38,425 bases of DNA from Actinomycetota bacterium (GCA_016870815.1 VGAI01000007.1:1-38425); one strand, 5' to 3'; positions 8,603 to 16,776 are shown, counted from the stretch's first letter. Numbers and translations are program-made. The notes: generated by a model not told the origin, from the letters alone.

Positions 8603-8883
8603 AAGTGCCAGAGGCATCGTCATCCCCTAATTCTTCGATGGCTCAACTGATCGCCGCTTTGCCTGAAGAGGAACGCATCATCCTTACTCTCTTCTACCTC
8701 AAGTCAGAGAGCGCGGATTCCATAGCAAAAAGACTTGGCGTGCCCGAACGAGCAGTAGAGAGCGTCTTAATATCAGGTCGATCGCGCCTCTTGGCCTCAC
8801 TTGGTCTCGATACCTCCAAAACAGCAGACAAGACCTCGGATAAGAAGGCAGAGGACCACGCTCAGGAAGGGAAGCAGGAGTAG
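8599..8883 (+). CDS. Small sigma-region-4-like helix-turn-helix protein
   Basis: The 94-residue product resembles a free-standing region 4 of sigma-70 family factors: LPEEERIILTLFYLKSESADSIAKRLGVPERAVESVLISGRSRLLASLG at about 19-67. The LPxxxRxxLxLxY opening and the helix-turn-helix with AIA-like spacing are typical. There is no region 2, so it cannot by itself bind core polymerase and a -10 element like a full sigma factor. The tail is rich in Lys, Asp and Glu and probably disordered. It starts within the stop of the SRPBCC gene (ATGA). Possible roles are a DNA-binding regulator or a polymerase-associated accessory factor; function is inferred only from the fold. Confidence 0.75.
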   Translation: MKVPEASSSPNSSMAQLIAALPEEERIILTLFYLKSESADSIAKRLGVPERAVESVLISGRSRLLASLGLDTSKTADKTSDKKAEDHAQEGKQE

Positions 8884-8899
8884 CGCTTTCCTCGCCAAT

Positions 8900-8928
8900 T
8901 TCCCACGAGAAGGCTTATCGGGGATAAT
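8900..8928 (+). promoter_or_regulatory. Candidate promoter of the DUF3117 gene
   Basis: TTCCCA at 8900-8905 and GATAAT at 8923-8928 are separated by exactly 17 bases. Transcription would start near 8935, giving a 5' leader of about 55 bases. Confidence 0.5.
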
Positions 8929-8959
8929 TCCTCCCCTACCTCGGAATTCCAAAGCTTCT

Positions 8960-8973
8960 TCCCCGACAGGGGA
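8960..8973 (+). promoter_or_regulatory. Hairpin in the DUF3117 leader
   Basis: TCCCC-GACA-GGGGA forms a 5-bp, GC-rich stem with a tetraloop just ahead of the GGGAG ribosome site (8981-8985). No T-run follows, so it is not a terminator. It may shield the leader. Confidence 0.35.
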
Positions 8974-8990
8974 TTCGGATGGGAGTCGAC

Positions 8991-9170
8991 ATGGCCGCTA
9001 TGAAACCTCGAACAGGCGATGGCCCCATGGAAGTAACTAAAGAGGCGAGAAGTTTGGTCATGCGCATTCCACTCGAGGGTGGCGGACGACTAGTTGTTGA
9101 ACTCAATCAAGAAGAGGCTCGAAGTTTGGCCGATTGCCTCCATGCAGCAGTTAACCTCATCAAGAAGTAG
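8991..9170 (+). CDS. DUF3117 family protein (Rv1211-like)
   Basis: A 59-residue protein of unknown function, almost universal in Actinobacteria. The start is ATG 8991, giving the conserved opening MAAMKPRTGDGPMEVTKEAR seen in homologues; GGGAG sits 5 bases upstream. An ATG 12 bases earlier would place the ribosome site inside the gene. The rest, RIPLEGGGRLVVELNQEEARSL and a C-terminal helix, matches the family pattern. It has its own candidate promoter and precedes pepA by 23 bp. No biochemical role is known to me. Confidence 0.92.
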   Translation: MAAMKPRTGDGPMEVTKEARSLVMRIPLEGGGRLVVELNQEEARSLADCLHAAVNLIKK

Positions 9171-9193
9171 TTCTAAGCGTTGAACGGATCACT

Positions 9194-10690
9194 GTGAACC
9201 GTTCCATCCCTTCTCTAACTTCGCTAAAGCCGAGTAAGAATGCGGCAAGAAGTTTCTCTACTTTCGATGCAGTCGCCATTGGCTATCGAAAAGATTCAAA
9301 GAAGATCAACTTTCTTCTCAGTAAGAATGAGATTAGCGAAATCGAGCGCTCGCTCTCAATAGGGATTGGCGAGCTATTCGATCTCCACTCCAAAGAAGCT
9401 CGAGGCAGTAACGAGAGCGTTGATGCAAAGGCTGGCGAACTCTTTATCGCTCCACTGGCCAAAGGCCCATCGATCGCTTTCTATTCGATTGGGAGCGCGA
9501 GCGTCCCTGATCTGCGCAAAGCAGGTTCATCTCTAGGACGTCGCTTCAAAGGTAAAGACCAGCGAGTGCATCTCATTGGCCGTCTTGAGAACGCCTTCAT
9601 TGAGGCGCTGATTCTGTCGAATTACAGCTGGAGTGAGAAGAGCGCTCCTGCTCCTACTAATCCGAGATTCACATTCGATGACGGAGCGATCAATCAGAAG
9701 GAGTTCGATTCTACGATGGTGATCATCGCCTCGCTCTGGCGAGCCCGAGATCTCATTCACACCACATCGAATATCAAGTCGCCCGCTTGGGTCGCGCAAG
9801 AAGTGAAGAAGATGGCGAAGGGAATAGCACAACTTAAAGTTGAAGTCAGGGCAGGCAGAGAGCTCGCTGAATTTGGTGGGCTTCGTGCAGTCGGCGGTTC
9901 GTCGACGGTGCATCCACCACGACTTGCTCAGATGAGCTATACCCCTCGAGGTGCAAAACGACATGTAGTTCTCGTGGGCAAAGGAATCACTTTCGATACT
10001 GGAGGAGTCTCACTCAAGCGACCATACGAGATGATGGTTGCGATGAAGACCGATATGAGCGGTGCAGCAGTTGTTAGCGCTGTGACGATCGCCGCTGCAA
10101 AGTTGAAGATTCCGGTGAAGGTGACAGCGCTCTTGATGCTTGCCGAGAATACGATCTCGGCGACCGCGCAGAGACCCTCTGATGTCATCAAACATTATGG
10201 TGGCACAACTGTTGAAGTTATCAATACCGATGCTGAAGGACGCTTGGTTCTTGCAGATGGATTAGCTTTCGCAGACCTGCACCTAGACCCAGATTTCTTG
10301 ATTGATGTCGCAACTTTGACCGGAGCCGCATCTCTTGGACTTGGAAAGCAATATGCAGCGATGTATACCCGAGATAATCGTCTTGCAAAGAACCTCCATG
10401 AGATAAGCCTCTGGGCGGGCGATCCACTCTGGCAGATGCCATTGATCGATGACTATGCGATTGCACTGAAGAGTGAAGTAGCAGATTTCAATCACACCGC
10501 AGATAAGCCAAAGTTTGGCGCGGGCTCAGTGACTGCAGCGCTATTTCTAGAGAAGTTCGTTGGAAAGCGAAAGTGGGTCCATCTAGATATTGCGGGCCCT
10601 GCTCGTTCAGAAGTTGATGCTGGTGAATTCGTCAAGGGCGGTACAGGCTTTGGTGTGCGGACTCTTACTCGTTGGTTGGCGACGCTCTGA
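9194..10690 (+). CDS. pepA: Leucyl aminopeptidase, M17 family
   Basis: A cytoplasmic dinuclear-metal aminopeptidase that removes N-terminal residues from peptides; it forms hexamers in known cases. The 498-residue protein has the usual less conserved N-terminal macro-like domain (about 1-170) and a C-terminal catalytic domain with VGKGITFDTGG (metal Lys and Asp), MKTDMSGAA, and the family signature NTDAEGRL. Length is normal. GTG 9194 is the start, with only a weak GGATC ahead of it. Its stop overlaps the next gene start (TGATG), so translation is probably coupled to the methyltransferase. Confidence 0.95.
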   Translation: MNRSIPSLTSLKPSKNAARSFSTFDAVAIGYRKDSKKINFLLSKNEISEIERSLSIGIGELFDLHSKEARGSNESVDAKAGELFIAPLAKGPSIAFYSIGSASVPDLRKAGSSLGRRFKGKDQRVHLIGRLENAFIEALILSNYSWSEKSAPAPTNPRFTFDDGAINQKEFDSTMVIIASLWRARDLIHTTSNIKSPAWVAQEVKKMAKGIAQLKVEVRAGRELAEFGGLRAVGGSSTVHPPRLAQMSYTPRGAKRHVVLVGKGITFDTGGVSLKRPYEMMVAMKTDMSGAAVVSAVTIAAAKLKIPVKVTALLMLAENTISATAQRPSDVIKHYGGTTVEVINTDAEGRLVLADGLAFADLHLDPDFLIDVATLTGAASLGLGKQYAAMYTRDNRLAKNLHEISLWAGDPLWQMPLIDDYAIALKSEVADFNHTADKPKFGAGSVTAALFLEKFVGKRKWVHLDIAGPARSEVDAGEFVKGGTGFGVRTLTRWLATL

Positions 10691-11358
10691 TGGCATCCTC
10701 ACTTCCATTCGTTCCACAACGAGGGGATATGGCCTCCTATAGCGAGAGCCTCTTCCCTGAATCTGATCTCATTGCCCAAGCAAGAGCCCGCGGGCTGGAG
10801 TTTGGAATTCCCAATACCGAGCAGTTGGTCGGCTCTTTGATCCGTTACTTGGCAGAGCTGATCGGCGCATCGGCCGTGGTAGAGGTCGGCACTGGAACGG
10901 GAGTGAGCGGGCTTTACCTGCTCGAACTACCTCACCTCACTCTCACCTCGATTGACGCTGAGATGGCACATGCGAAGGCAGCACGTCTTGCCTTTGATGA
11001 GGCTCAGATTTCGCCAACACGTTATCGATTAATCACAGGCGCAACTAAGGAAGTAATCGGCAAACTTGCAGATAACTCGTATGACATATTCGTCATGCGC
11101 CAGACTCGAGATAGCGGAGATAGCGACTACCTCGTCGATGCCCTTGGCCATGCACAGCGGTCACTTCGACCTGGGGGTCTCTTGATTCTCGACAGCGTCT
11201 TAGGTGGTGGAAAAGTCGCAGATCCAACGCAACGAGATGATCAGAGCATCGCACGGCGTGAGGTCATCCGCGCCATTCGCGCAAGCAATAATTGGCGCCC
11301 ATTGCTCTTGCCGCTGGCTGATGGAGTGATGGTGGCAACGAAATCAATGGCGAATTGA
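10690..11358 (+). CDS. SAM-dependent O-methyltransferase (Rv1220c-like)
   Basis: A 222-residue class I methyltransferase of the caffeoyl-CoA/catechol O-methyltransferase family. The AdoMet-binding motif is VVEVGTGTGVSGLYLLELP, followed by the acidic residue of TSIDAEMAHAK, and later DIFVMRQ and RPGGLLILDSVLGGGKVADP. The start is ATG 10690 inside the pepA stop; an in-frame TTG at 10672 would add six residues that overlap pepA and is unlikely. In mycobacteria the homologue sits beside sigE, rseA and htrA. Here htrA follows directly after 31 bp and sigE/rseA are missing. The physiological acceptor is unknown. Confidence 0.88.
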   Translation: MASSLPFVPQRGDMASYSESLFPESDLIAQARARGLEFGIPNTEQLVGSLIRYLAELIGASAVVEVGTGTGVSGLYLLELPHLTLTSIDAEMAHAKAARLAFDEAQISPTRYRLITGATKEVIGKLADNSYDIFVMRQTRDSGDSDYLVDALGHAQRSLRPGGLLILDSVLGGGKVADPTQRDDQSIARREVIRAIRASNNWRPLLLPLADGVMVATKSMAN

Positions 11359-11389
11359 AAATAAATGGTGTGATGGAAGGGATAAGTAA

Positions 11390-12595
11390 GTGACCTCAGA
11401 GTCAAACGCAGATCAAGAGCCCACGACTAAGCGCGGCGGTTACGTGGGTGCATCTGGTCACACCAGTTGGTGGAGCGCTCCTGCGGGTGAAGGCGTCACG
11501 AAGAGTTTTGTAAGTTCAGGTGCTAAGCCACGACGCAAGGTAGGAATCGTGTCGACAGTGATAGTTGCGCTCGTAGCGGGCCTTGGTGGCGGAGTCGGTG
11601 GTGCTTATCTGGCAGATCGTGAGTTGATTTCGACAAATGCGAATTTGGTTCAGGTCAACGACACCATTGAGCGGGCACCGAATTCAATCGCAGGTATAGC
11701 AGGACGAGTCATTCCTTCCGTGGTCTCAATTACAACTCGAACCAAGAATGGTGGTGGAACCGGCTCGGGATTCTTCATTCGAAGCGATGGCTTCCTCCTC
11801 ACCAATAACCATGTCATTAGCGCTGCTGCAACTAATAATGGTTCGATCACGGTCAAACTCAATAATGGAAAATCATTCAAAGCGCGAGTTGTTGGAAGAA
11901 ATGCCTCATACGATTTGGCGGTATTGAAGATCGCAGTTAATGATGCCCCAGCGCTTCAGTTCGGCGATAGCGAGGCGATTCAAGTCGGTGACAATGTGAT
12001 TGCCATTGGCTCTCCCCTAGGGCTAAGTGGAACAGTCACAACTGGGATCATCAGTGCTAAGAACCGTGCAGTGACGACAGGTGGCGAGGGGGAGACATCC
12101 TTCATCAATGCGCTTCAGACTGATGCAGCTATCAATCCAGGAAATTCAGGCGGGCCGCTAGTGGATATGTCAGGCGCTGTGGTCGGAGTTAACTCAGCGA
12201 TTGCAACTCTTGGATCTGGTTTTGGCGGAAGTGGTTCGATTGGTCTTGGCTTTGCGATTCCAATTAATCAAGCTCGAAAGACGGCCGAGCAGTTGATAGC
12301 GACGGGAAGATCGGTCTATCCGATCATTGGGGTATCGATTGATTCTCGTTACACCGGAGATGGCGCGTTAGTCGCTGATCAGAAGGATGCAGTCCTACCA
12401 GGAGGACCTGGTGAGAAAGCTGGAATCAAGCCCGGCGATGTCATCATCAAGTTCGAAGAAATCGAAGTGAGCAATTCTGATGAGTTGATCGTCGCAGTGA
12501 GGTCGAAGGATGTCGGCGACAAGGTGACACTCGTCCTATTGCGCGACGGCAAGCGAATCTCGGTCACGCTCACTTTGATTGCGGGACAGAGCTAA
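11390..12595 (+). CDS. HtrA/DegP-type membrane serine protease with PDZ domain
   Basis: Envelope quality-control protease. The 401-residue protein has a cytoplasmic N-terminal tail (about 1-45), one membrane helix at about 50-70 (VSTVIVALVAGLGGGVGGAYL), a trypsin-like protease domain and one C-terminal PDZ domain (about 310-395, with GPGEKAGIKPGDVIIKFEEI). The catalytic triad is His141 (TNNHVIS), Asp175 (YDLAVLKI) and Ser253 (NPGNSGGPL). The start is GTG 11390 with a good GGAAGGGA ribosome site. It precedes tatB, as in the mycobacterial htrA-tatB pair. No regulator gene of the sigE/rseA type is adjacent, so its stress control must come from elsewhere. Confidence 0.94.
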   Translation: MTSESNADQEPTTKRGGYVGASGHTSWWSAPAGEGVTKSFVSSGAKPRRKVGIVSTVIVALVAGLGGGVGGAYLADRELISTNANLVQVNDTIERAPNSIAGIAGRVIPSVVSITTRTKNGGGTGSGFFIRSDGFLLTNNHVISAAATNNGSITVKLNNGKSFKARVVGRNASYDLAVLKIAVNDAPALQFGDSEAIQVGDNVIAIGSPLGLSGTVTTGIISAKNRAVTTGGEGETSFINALQTDAAINPGNSGGPLVDMSGAVVGVNSAIATLGSGFGGSGSIGLGFAIPINQARKTAEQLIATGRSVYPIIGVSIDSRYTGDGALVADQKDAVLPGGPGEKAGIKPGDVIIKFEEIEVSNSDELIVAVRSKDVGDKVTLVLLRDGKRISVTLTLIAGQS

Positions 12596-12627
12596 AGGCT
12601 TCGTGGCTAATCGGATGAGAGAGTAAG

Positions 12628-12633
12628 TAGACT
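12628..12633 (+). promoter_or_regulatory. -10 element TAGACT of tatB (leaderless)
   Basis: TAGACT ends 7 bases before the tatB ATG at 12641, and no Shine-Dalgarno is present, so the mRNA likely begins at the start codon. The same hexamer and spacing occur before the DUF3107 gene. Confidence 0.5.
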
Positions 12634-12640
12634 CGCGACT

Positions 12641-12964
12641 ATGTTCGACATAGGTTCAGGAGAAATCATCGGCCTTGCCATTCTAGGAATGATTCTGGTC
12701 GGCCCTGATCGTTTACCGAAAGCAGCTGCTGATGCTGCACGTTTCATCAAGCGTCTTCGGGAAGTGACGAGCGGTGCAGGTGATGAACTGAAGAAGAATC
12801 TAGGTCCTGGATTCGAAACGTTGGATATCCGGGATTTGAACCCAAAGAACTTGATACAAAAGCATGTTCTTGATGCTGTTGACGATAAACCACGGGTCAC
12901 AAATAGCACCAAGGCGGTAAGAGCAAAGAAACCTCCAGCACAATTCGATCCGGATATGCTCTAA
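12641..12964 (+). CDS. tatB: Twin-arginine translocase subunit TatB
   Basis: A component of the Tat receptor complex for folded proteins. The 107-residue protein has a short periplasmic-side N-terminus, one membrane helix (EIIGLAILGMILVGPDRLP) with the Gly-Pro hinge, and an amphipathic helix (KAAADAARFIKRLREVTSGAG) followed by a charged C-terminal tail. The MFDIG opening is typical of TatB rather than TatA. Position between htrA and mrp matches the actinobacterial tatB locus. The C-terminal tail is shorter than in many actinobacterial TatB proteins. Confidence 0.9.
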   Translation: MFDIGSGEIIGLAILGMILVGPDRLPKAAADAARFIKRLREVTSGAGDELKKNLGPGFETLDIRDLNPKNLIQKHVLDAVDDKPRVTNSTKAVRAKKPPAQFDPDML

Positions 12965-12967
12965 ATA
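12962..12967 (+). promoter_or_regulatory. -10-like TAAATA before mrp
   Basis: TAAATA, which contains the tatB stop codon, ends 6 bases before the mrp ATG. It fits the leaderless pattern seen elsewhere in the window, although readthrough from tatB is equally possible. Confidence 0.3.
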
Positions 12968-12973
12968 CCTTCT

Positions 12974-14089
12974 ATGGTTGAAGAGATACGTCAGGCACTT
13001 TCGAAAGTCAATGACCCCGAGCTCCGCCGACCGATCACAGAACTTGGGATGGTTGAGAAGGTCGAGCTAGTTGGAAGCAGAATTCATATTCGAATATTGC
13101 TCACCATTGCTGGCTGTCCGATGCGAGATCGTCTAGAACGAGATATCAAGGGCGCTCTCGACTCTTTTAAGAAGGTGGATGAGATAGAGATTGATTTTGG
13201 TGTGATGAGTGATGAACAGCGAAACGAGGTCAAGCGAATAGTTCGAGGCGGAAGAGAGAAAGAGATTCCTTTTGCACGCTCTGATTCTCTGACTCGCGTC
13301 ATTGGAGTTGCCTCGGGTAAGGGCGGGGTTGGCAAATCTTCAGTAACGGTCAATCTTGCGGTAGCACTGAGTGAGCAGGGATTTAGCGTGGGTATCTTGG
13401 ATGCCGATGTCTATGGCCACTCGATACCGCGATTGATCGGCGTACCCGGTTCAAGACCTACGGTAATTGATCAACTCTTCATTCCCGTAGAGAGCCATGG
13501 CGTCAAAGTTGTATCTATGGAGATGTTCAAACCCGAACGCTCTGACCCGATTGCCTACCGTGGTCCGCTCTTACACCGGGTCTTGGAACAGTTGCTAACT
13601 GATGCCTATTGGGGTGATCTAGATTTCTTGCTTCTTGATCTGCCTCCTGGCACTGGCGATATTGCAATCTCGTTAGCACAGCTGATTCCTAACTCAGAAA
13701 TCTTGGTGGTGACAACGCCTCAAGTTGCTGCAGCAGAGGTCGCTGAACGAGCTGGGCGAATCGCTCACCAACTTAAGCAGAGAATCATCGGAGTGATTGA
13801 GAATATGTCTGCATCTCCTTGCTCTTCATGCGGCGAGCCGCAAGAGCTCTTTGGAAGTGGTGGGGGCGAGGAGAGCGCGCGCAGACTCTCTACTTTGGTG
13901 GGAGCAGATGTGCCGCTTATTGCAAAGATCCCGTTCCAGTTGAATCTGCGCGAAGGTGGCGACGATGGCCATCCGATAGTGAAACAAGCGCCGGATTCTG
14001 CTGCGGCGAAGGGTTTCATAGAGCTTGCACGTACATTGAGTGAACGTCAACGCTCACTTCTTGGAGTCAGGCTCACTCTCGCCACTTGA
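12974..14089 (+). CDS. mrp: Mrp/ApbC family iron-sulfur carrier P-loop ATPase
   Basis: A cytoplasmic MinD-like ATPase thought to carry Fe-S clusters to apoproteins. The 371-residue protein has an N-terminal MIP18/DUF59 domain (about 1-90, VNDPELRRPITELGMV), then the deviant Walker A GKGGVGKSS (Lys121), an LDADVYGHS switch, LLLDLPPGTGD, and the metal-binding cysteine pair in SPCSSCGE. Family length is about 350-380. Position beside tatB and htrA corresponds to the mycobacterial arrangement. The extreme 3' end overlaps a small minus-strand ORF by 36 bp. Confidence 0.94.
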   Translation: MVEEIRQALSKVNDPELRRPITELGMVEKVELVGSRIHIRILLTIAGCPMRDRLERDIKGALDSFKKVDEIEIDFGVMSDEQRNEVKRIVRGGREKEIPFARSDSLTRVIGVASGKGGVGKSSVTVNLAVALSEQGFSVGILDADVYGHSIPRLIGVPGSRPTVIDQLFIPVESHGVKVVSMEMFKPERSDPIAYRGPLLHRVLEQLLTDAYWGDLDFLLLDLPPGTGDIAISLAQLIPNSEILVVTTPQVAAAEVAERAGRIAHQLKQRIIGVIENMSASPCSSCGEPQELFGSGGGEESARRLSTLVGADVPLIAKIPFQLNLREGGDDGHPIVKQAPDSAAAKGFIELARTLSERQRSLLGVRLTLAT

Positions 14090-14269
14090 GTGTCGATCTT
14101 TCAAAGAATCTTTGAATTCTTTGAGTAGTTCTTGTACCTCTTCACGGACTGTTTCAGGTGTAGCCACCTTCTCAAGTTGTGCGCGAAGCGCGGCCCCACT
14201 CCGTCTACTTGGAACAACTCTGTCAATAAGTAAAGAGACATCTGCGATCCATGAGGGAGGGGATGCCAA
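14054..14269 (-). CDS. Hypothetical small charged protein
   Basis: I do not recognise this 71-residue product. It looks coding: a hydrophobic opening (SWIADVSLLIDRVVP) followed by a long amphipathic, acidic-basic helix (TPETVREEVQELLKEFKDSL) and a Ser/Lys-rich tail. The start shown is a TTG without a ribosome site. The same frame stays open upstream to about 14370 with plausible residues (PFIIADTRSHDKGTSLSESG), but has no ATG, GTG or TTG there, so the true start is uncertain or the 5' end has decayed. It overlaps the mrp 3' end tail to tail and fills a gap that would otherwise be about 260 bp. Confidence 0.5.
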   Translation of the reverse strand: MASPPSWIADVSLLIDRVVPSRRSGAALRAQLEKVATPETVREEVQELLKEFKDSLKDRHSSGESEPDSKK

Positions 14270-14296
14270 GTGCGCATATTTTAGTCCAGATTCACT

Positions 14297-14302
14297 TAGG
14301 CT
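14297..14302 (+). promoter_or_regulatory. -10 element TAGGCT of the EamA transporter gene
   Basis: TAGGCT would start transcription near 14309, giving a leader of about 42 bases to the ATG at 14351, which has an AGGGA ribosome site. It lies in the open frame of the small minus-strand gene. Confidence 0.4.
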
Positions 14303-14350
14303 CGTTCCCTTATCGTGACTGCGCGTATCTGCGATGATGAAGGGACGAGG

Positions 14351-15277
14351 ATGTCTGAGGGCAAATCAGGCTTTGATGGCGTTCGCGCTCAGAGTCATAC
14401 CGCATTGCCAACTGGACGCGATGTTCCTCTCCTCCTTGGCGGAATGATCGGGCTTGGCATGTCTGGACCACTCATTGCAGTGAGTGCAATGCCGATCATG
14501 GTCCTGATCTTCTGGCGGAATATCGCGGGTTCGATATTGATGCTCCCATTCGCCCTCCGCGCTCGTCAGTGGCGAAGTAGCGCAGAGCGTCGAGCAATCG
14601 CCTGGTCGCTTCTCGCCGGAGTCGTCTTGGCACTTCACTTTGTTGGCTTCTTCATCGCGATGCGATTCACCACAGTTGCTGCCGGAACTGCTCTTACCGC
14701 TCTTCAACCGCTATTCGTTGCCATTTATGTGAGCGCATTGGGTGGCCACATTCCAAAACGAGCCTGGATTGGCATGACGATATCTTTCATCGGAGTCTTA
14801 GCAGTTACTGGGGTTGACCTCACTATTTCAGTTCGAGCATTCCTTGGCGATCTTGCCGCGATCGGATGTGCGGCGCTCTCTGCACTCTATGTTTTGATCG
14901 GATCTCGGGCGCAGAGCGTTATCGCAACATCCACCTACACGAGCATCTGCTATCTCACCTCTGCCTTCACCGCTCTTCCTGCCATCTTGTTGCTAGGTGA
15001 TCCTGTCTTTGATTTTCCGTTGCAGCAGTGGCTAATCTTGATTGCACTGATTATTGGTGCACAGGTGATGGGGCATACCATGATGAACTTCTCGCTCAAG
15101 CGAGTCTCACCAACTGTCGTCTCCCTCGTGATCTTCTTCGAGGTACCACTTGGGGCGCTATTCGCATGGTGGTGGATCGACCAAGTTCCACCTATTGGCA
15201 TCATCCCGGGTATCGTGATTTTGCTCGTCGGATGCGCACTCTTTGTCACTCGAAACGATAGTAAGGTCCAAGTATGA
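14351..15277 (+). CDS. EamA/DMT superfamily transporter
   Basis: An inner-membrane drug/metabolite-type permease of 308 residues with ten predicted membrane helices in two EamA repeats: about 25-150 (GLGMSGPLIAVSAMPIMVLIFWRNI opening, ATTVAAGTALTALQPLF) and about 160-300 (FLGDLAAIGCAALSALYVLIGSRAQ opening, ending RVSPTVVSLVIFFEVPLGALFAW). Substrate is unknown; family members move amino acids or other small metabolites. I chose ATG 14351, preceded by AGGGA at a normal distance. A GTG at 14315 would add 12 polar residues. The stop overlaps the next start (ATGA). Confidence 0.87.
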   Translation: MSEGKSGFDGVRAQSHTALPTGRDVPLLLGGMIGLGMSGPLIAVSAMPIMVLIFWRNIAGSILMLPFALRARQWRSSAERRAIAWSLLAGVVLALHFVGFFIAMRFTTVAAGTALTALQPLFVAIYVSALGGHIPKRAWIGMTISFIGVLAVTGVDLTISVRAFLGDLAAIGCAALSALYVLIGSRAQSVIATSTYTSICYLTSAFTALPAILLLGDPVFDFPLQQWLILIALIIGAQVMGHTMMNFSLKRVSPTVVSLVIFFEVPLGALFAWWWIDQVPPIGIIPGIVILLVGCALFVTRNDSKVQV

Positions 15278-16125
15278 GTGCGCGGATAGATCTTCATACT
15301 CACTCCAATGAGAGTGATGGAACCGATACGCCGCTTGAACTTCTCAACAAAGTAGCCGAGGCGGAAATAGATCGCTTCGCGCTGACCGATCATGACTCCA
15401 TCGCGGGATGGCAACAAATCAAAGATTTAGTTCCAAGTGGTATCGAGCTAGTGATTGGTGCTGAGGTCTCGTGTCAGACGGTAGATGCCCTCAGCGTGCA
15501 TATGCTCGGTTTTCTCTTCGATCCTGAGAACAAAGCACTGATTGATTCGATGAATGAGACCCGAGGAAATCGGATCACAAGGATGGAGCGGATTGTCGGC
15601 AGGCTTCAAGAGGCAGGGATTAATATTTCAGTCGAAGATGTCTATGCCGAGGTGAGTGAGGGTGCGACTATCGGTAGGCCACATCTTGCCGATGCCATGA
15701 TTCGTAAAGGGATCGTCAGTGAGCGTGGCGAGGCATTCGAGAGATTCCTCCATAATCGATCGAAGTTCTACATCCCAGATGCATCACCAACTCCTGAGGA
15801 AGCGATCAGATTGATCAAAGAGGCGGGGGGCGTAGCGGTGATTGCCCATCCTTTTGCATCGCTACGTGGACGGATCATCTCAAGTGAATATTTGGAGAGT
15901 CTGATTGATGCTGGATTAGATGGGATTGAGATTTTCCATCGAGACCATAGTGAAGGTGAGCGCGATCAGCTTTTTGCCTTGGTTCGAAGATACGCTCTCT
16001 TGGTCACCGGTGGTAGTGATTACCATGGCAAAAGAAAAGTGAATCGACTCGGAGAGAATCTCACCGAGCTTTCGCAATGGGAGAAGATCTCAGAGCGCGC
16101 AACTGGTTATACGAAAGGAGCTTGA
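15274..16125 (+). CDS. PHP-domain phosphoesterase (nucleoside 3',5'-bisphosphatase/TrpH-like)
   Basis: A cytoplasmic metal-dependent phosphoesterase. The 283-residue protein has the PHP metal motifs in order: DLHTHSNESDGTD at the N-terminus, FALTDHDSIAGW, an IGAEVSC motif, GVAVIAHPFA, and the closing GGSDYHGKRK. This matches the YciV/TrpH group, some members of which hydrolyse 3',5'-nucleotide bisphosphates and act as 5'-3' RNA exonucleases. Length is typical. It starts 4 bp inside the EamA gene and is followed by a MarC gene, an arrangement common in Actinobacteria. Exact substrate is inferred. Confidence 0.88.
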   Translation: MSARIDLHTHSNESDGTDTPLELLNKVAEAEIDRFALTDHDSIAGWQQIKDLVPSGIELVIGAEVSCQTVDALSVHMLGFLFDPENKALIDSMNETRGNRITRMERIVGRLQEAGINISVEDVYAEVSEGATIGRPHLADAMIRKGIVSERGEAFERFLHNRSKFYIPDASPTPEEAIRLIKEAGGVAVIAHPFASLRGRIISSEYLESLIDAGLDGIEIFHRDHSEGERDQLFALVRRYALLVTGGSDYHGKRKVNRLGENLTELSQWEKISERATGYTKGA

Positions 16126-16127
16126 AA

Positions 16128-16769
16128 GTGGATCTGATTGACTTAACTTTTGGGCTACAAGCCTTGGTCACACTCCTGGTCATCATGGATCCGCCAGGTG
16201 CAACGCCACTCTTCCTCTCTTTGGTATCAGCCAAGCCAATGCGCGAGCAGAGGAAATTGGCCTGGCAAGCAGCGATTACTTCTTTCATCGTGATCACACT
16301 CTTTGCCATCTTCGGACAGTGGATCCTCGACTACTTGAAGATCTCTCTCCCTGCCCTCAAAGGTGCCGGGGGACTTCTCCTACTTCTCGTCGCACTTGAG
16401 CTTTTGAAGGGAGATGGAAGCCGCGAAGCGGGGCGAAGAAGTGGCAATGTGGCTCTAGTTCCGCTTGGTACTCCACTTTTGGCAGGTCCAGGAGCGATTG
16501 TTGCCATCATGCTCTTCGTACAAGAGGCGAGCACTTCAAGTAATCCGTTAGATCAGTCGATTCAGTGGAACCGCTACTTGGCGCTTGCTCTGGCGGTGGT
16601 CATTGTCCATCTCATCATCGGCCTTACCTTGATGTACTCGACGAAGATCGTCGCAGTAATCAAAGAGTCAGGCGTAGAACTTCTCGCTCGAATTGCCGGC
16701 TTATTACTGGCAGCAATTGCAGTAGAGATGTTGGTCTCTGCAATTCGCGAATTCTTTCCGACTATCTAG
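16128..16769 (+). CDS. MarC family integral membrane protein
   Basis: A six-helix membrane protein of the MarC/SNG family, whose role is unsettled despite the name (multiple antibiotic resistance). I chose GTG 16128 because AAGGAG (16115-16120) lies 7 bases before it and the product then begins just ahead of the first helix. The 213 residues include FGLQALVTLLVIMDPPGATPLFL in helix 1, with the family motif of Asp-Pro-Pro-Gly, GAGGLLLLLVALELL in helix 3, and VPLGTPLLAGPGAI in the second repeat. An upstream ATG at 16077 would place 51 bases inside the PHP gene. Confidence 0.88.
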   Translation: MDLIDLTFGLQALVTLLVIMDPPGATPLFLSLVSAKPMREQRKLAWQAAITSFIVITLFAIFGQWILDYLKISLPALKGAGGLLLLLVALELLKGDGSREAGRRSGNVALVPLGTPLLAGPGAIVAIMLFVQEASTSSNPLDQSIQWNRYLALALAVVIVHLIIGLTLMYSTKIVAVIKESGVELLARIAGLLLAAIAVEMLVSAIREFFPTI

Positions 16770-16776
16770 CGAAGAT

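Noticed and set aside
9533-9964. Long minus-strand ORFs inside pepA, dapC and other genes
   Set aside because: They lie fully inside well-supported conserved genes and encode no recognisable product.
14040-14318. Plus-strand 92-residue ORF between mrp and the EamA gene
   Set aside because: Its translation is Ser/Leu-rich without domain features, whereas the opposite strand gives a coding-like amphipathic helix.
16077-16127. Longer MarC start at ATG 16077
   Set aside because: It would overlap the PHP gene by 49 bp and add polar residues before helix 1; GTG 16128 has AAGGAG at proper spacing.
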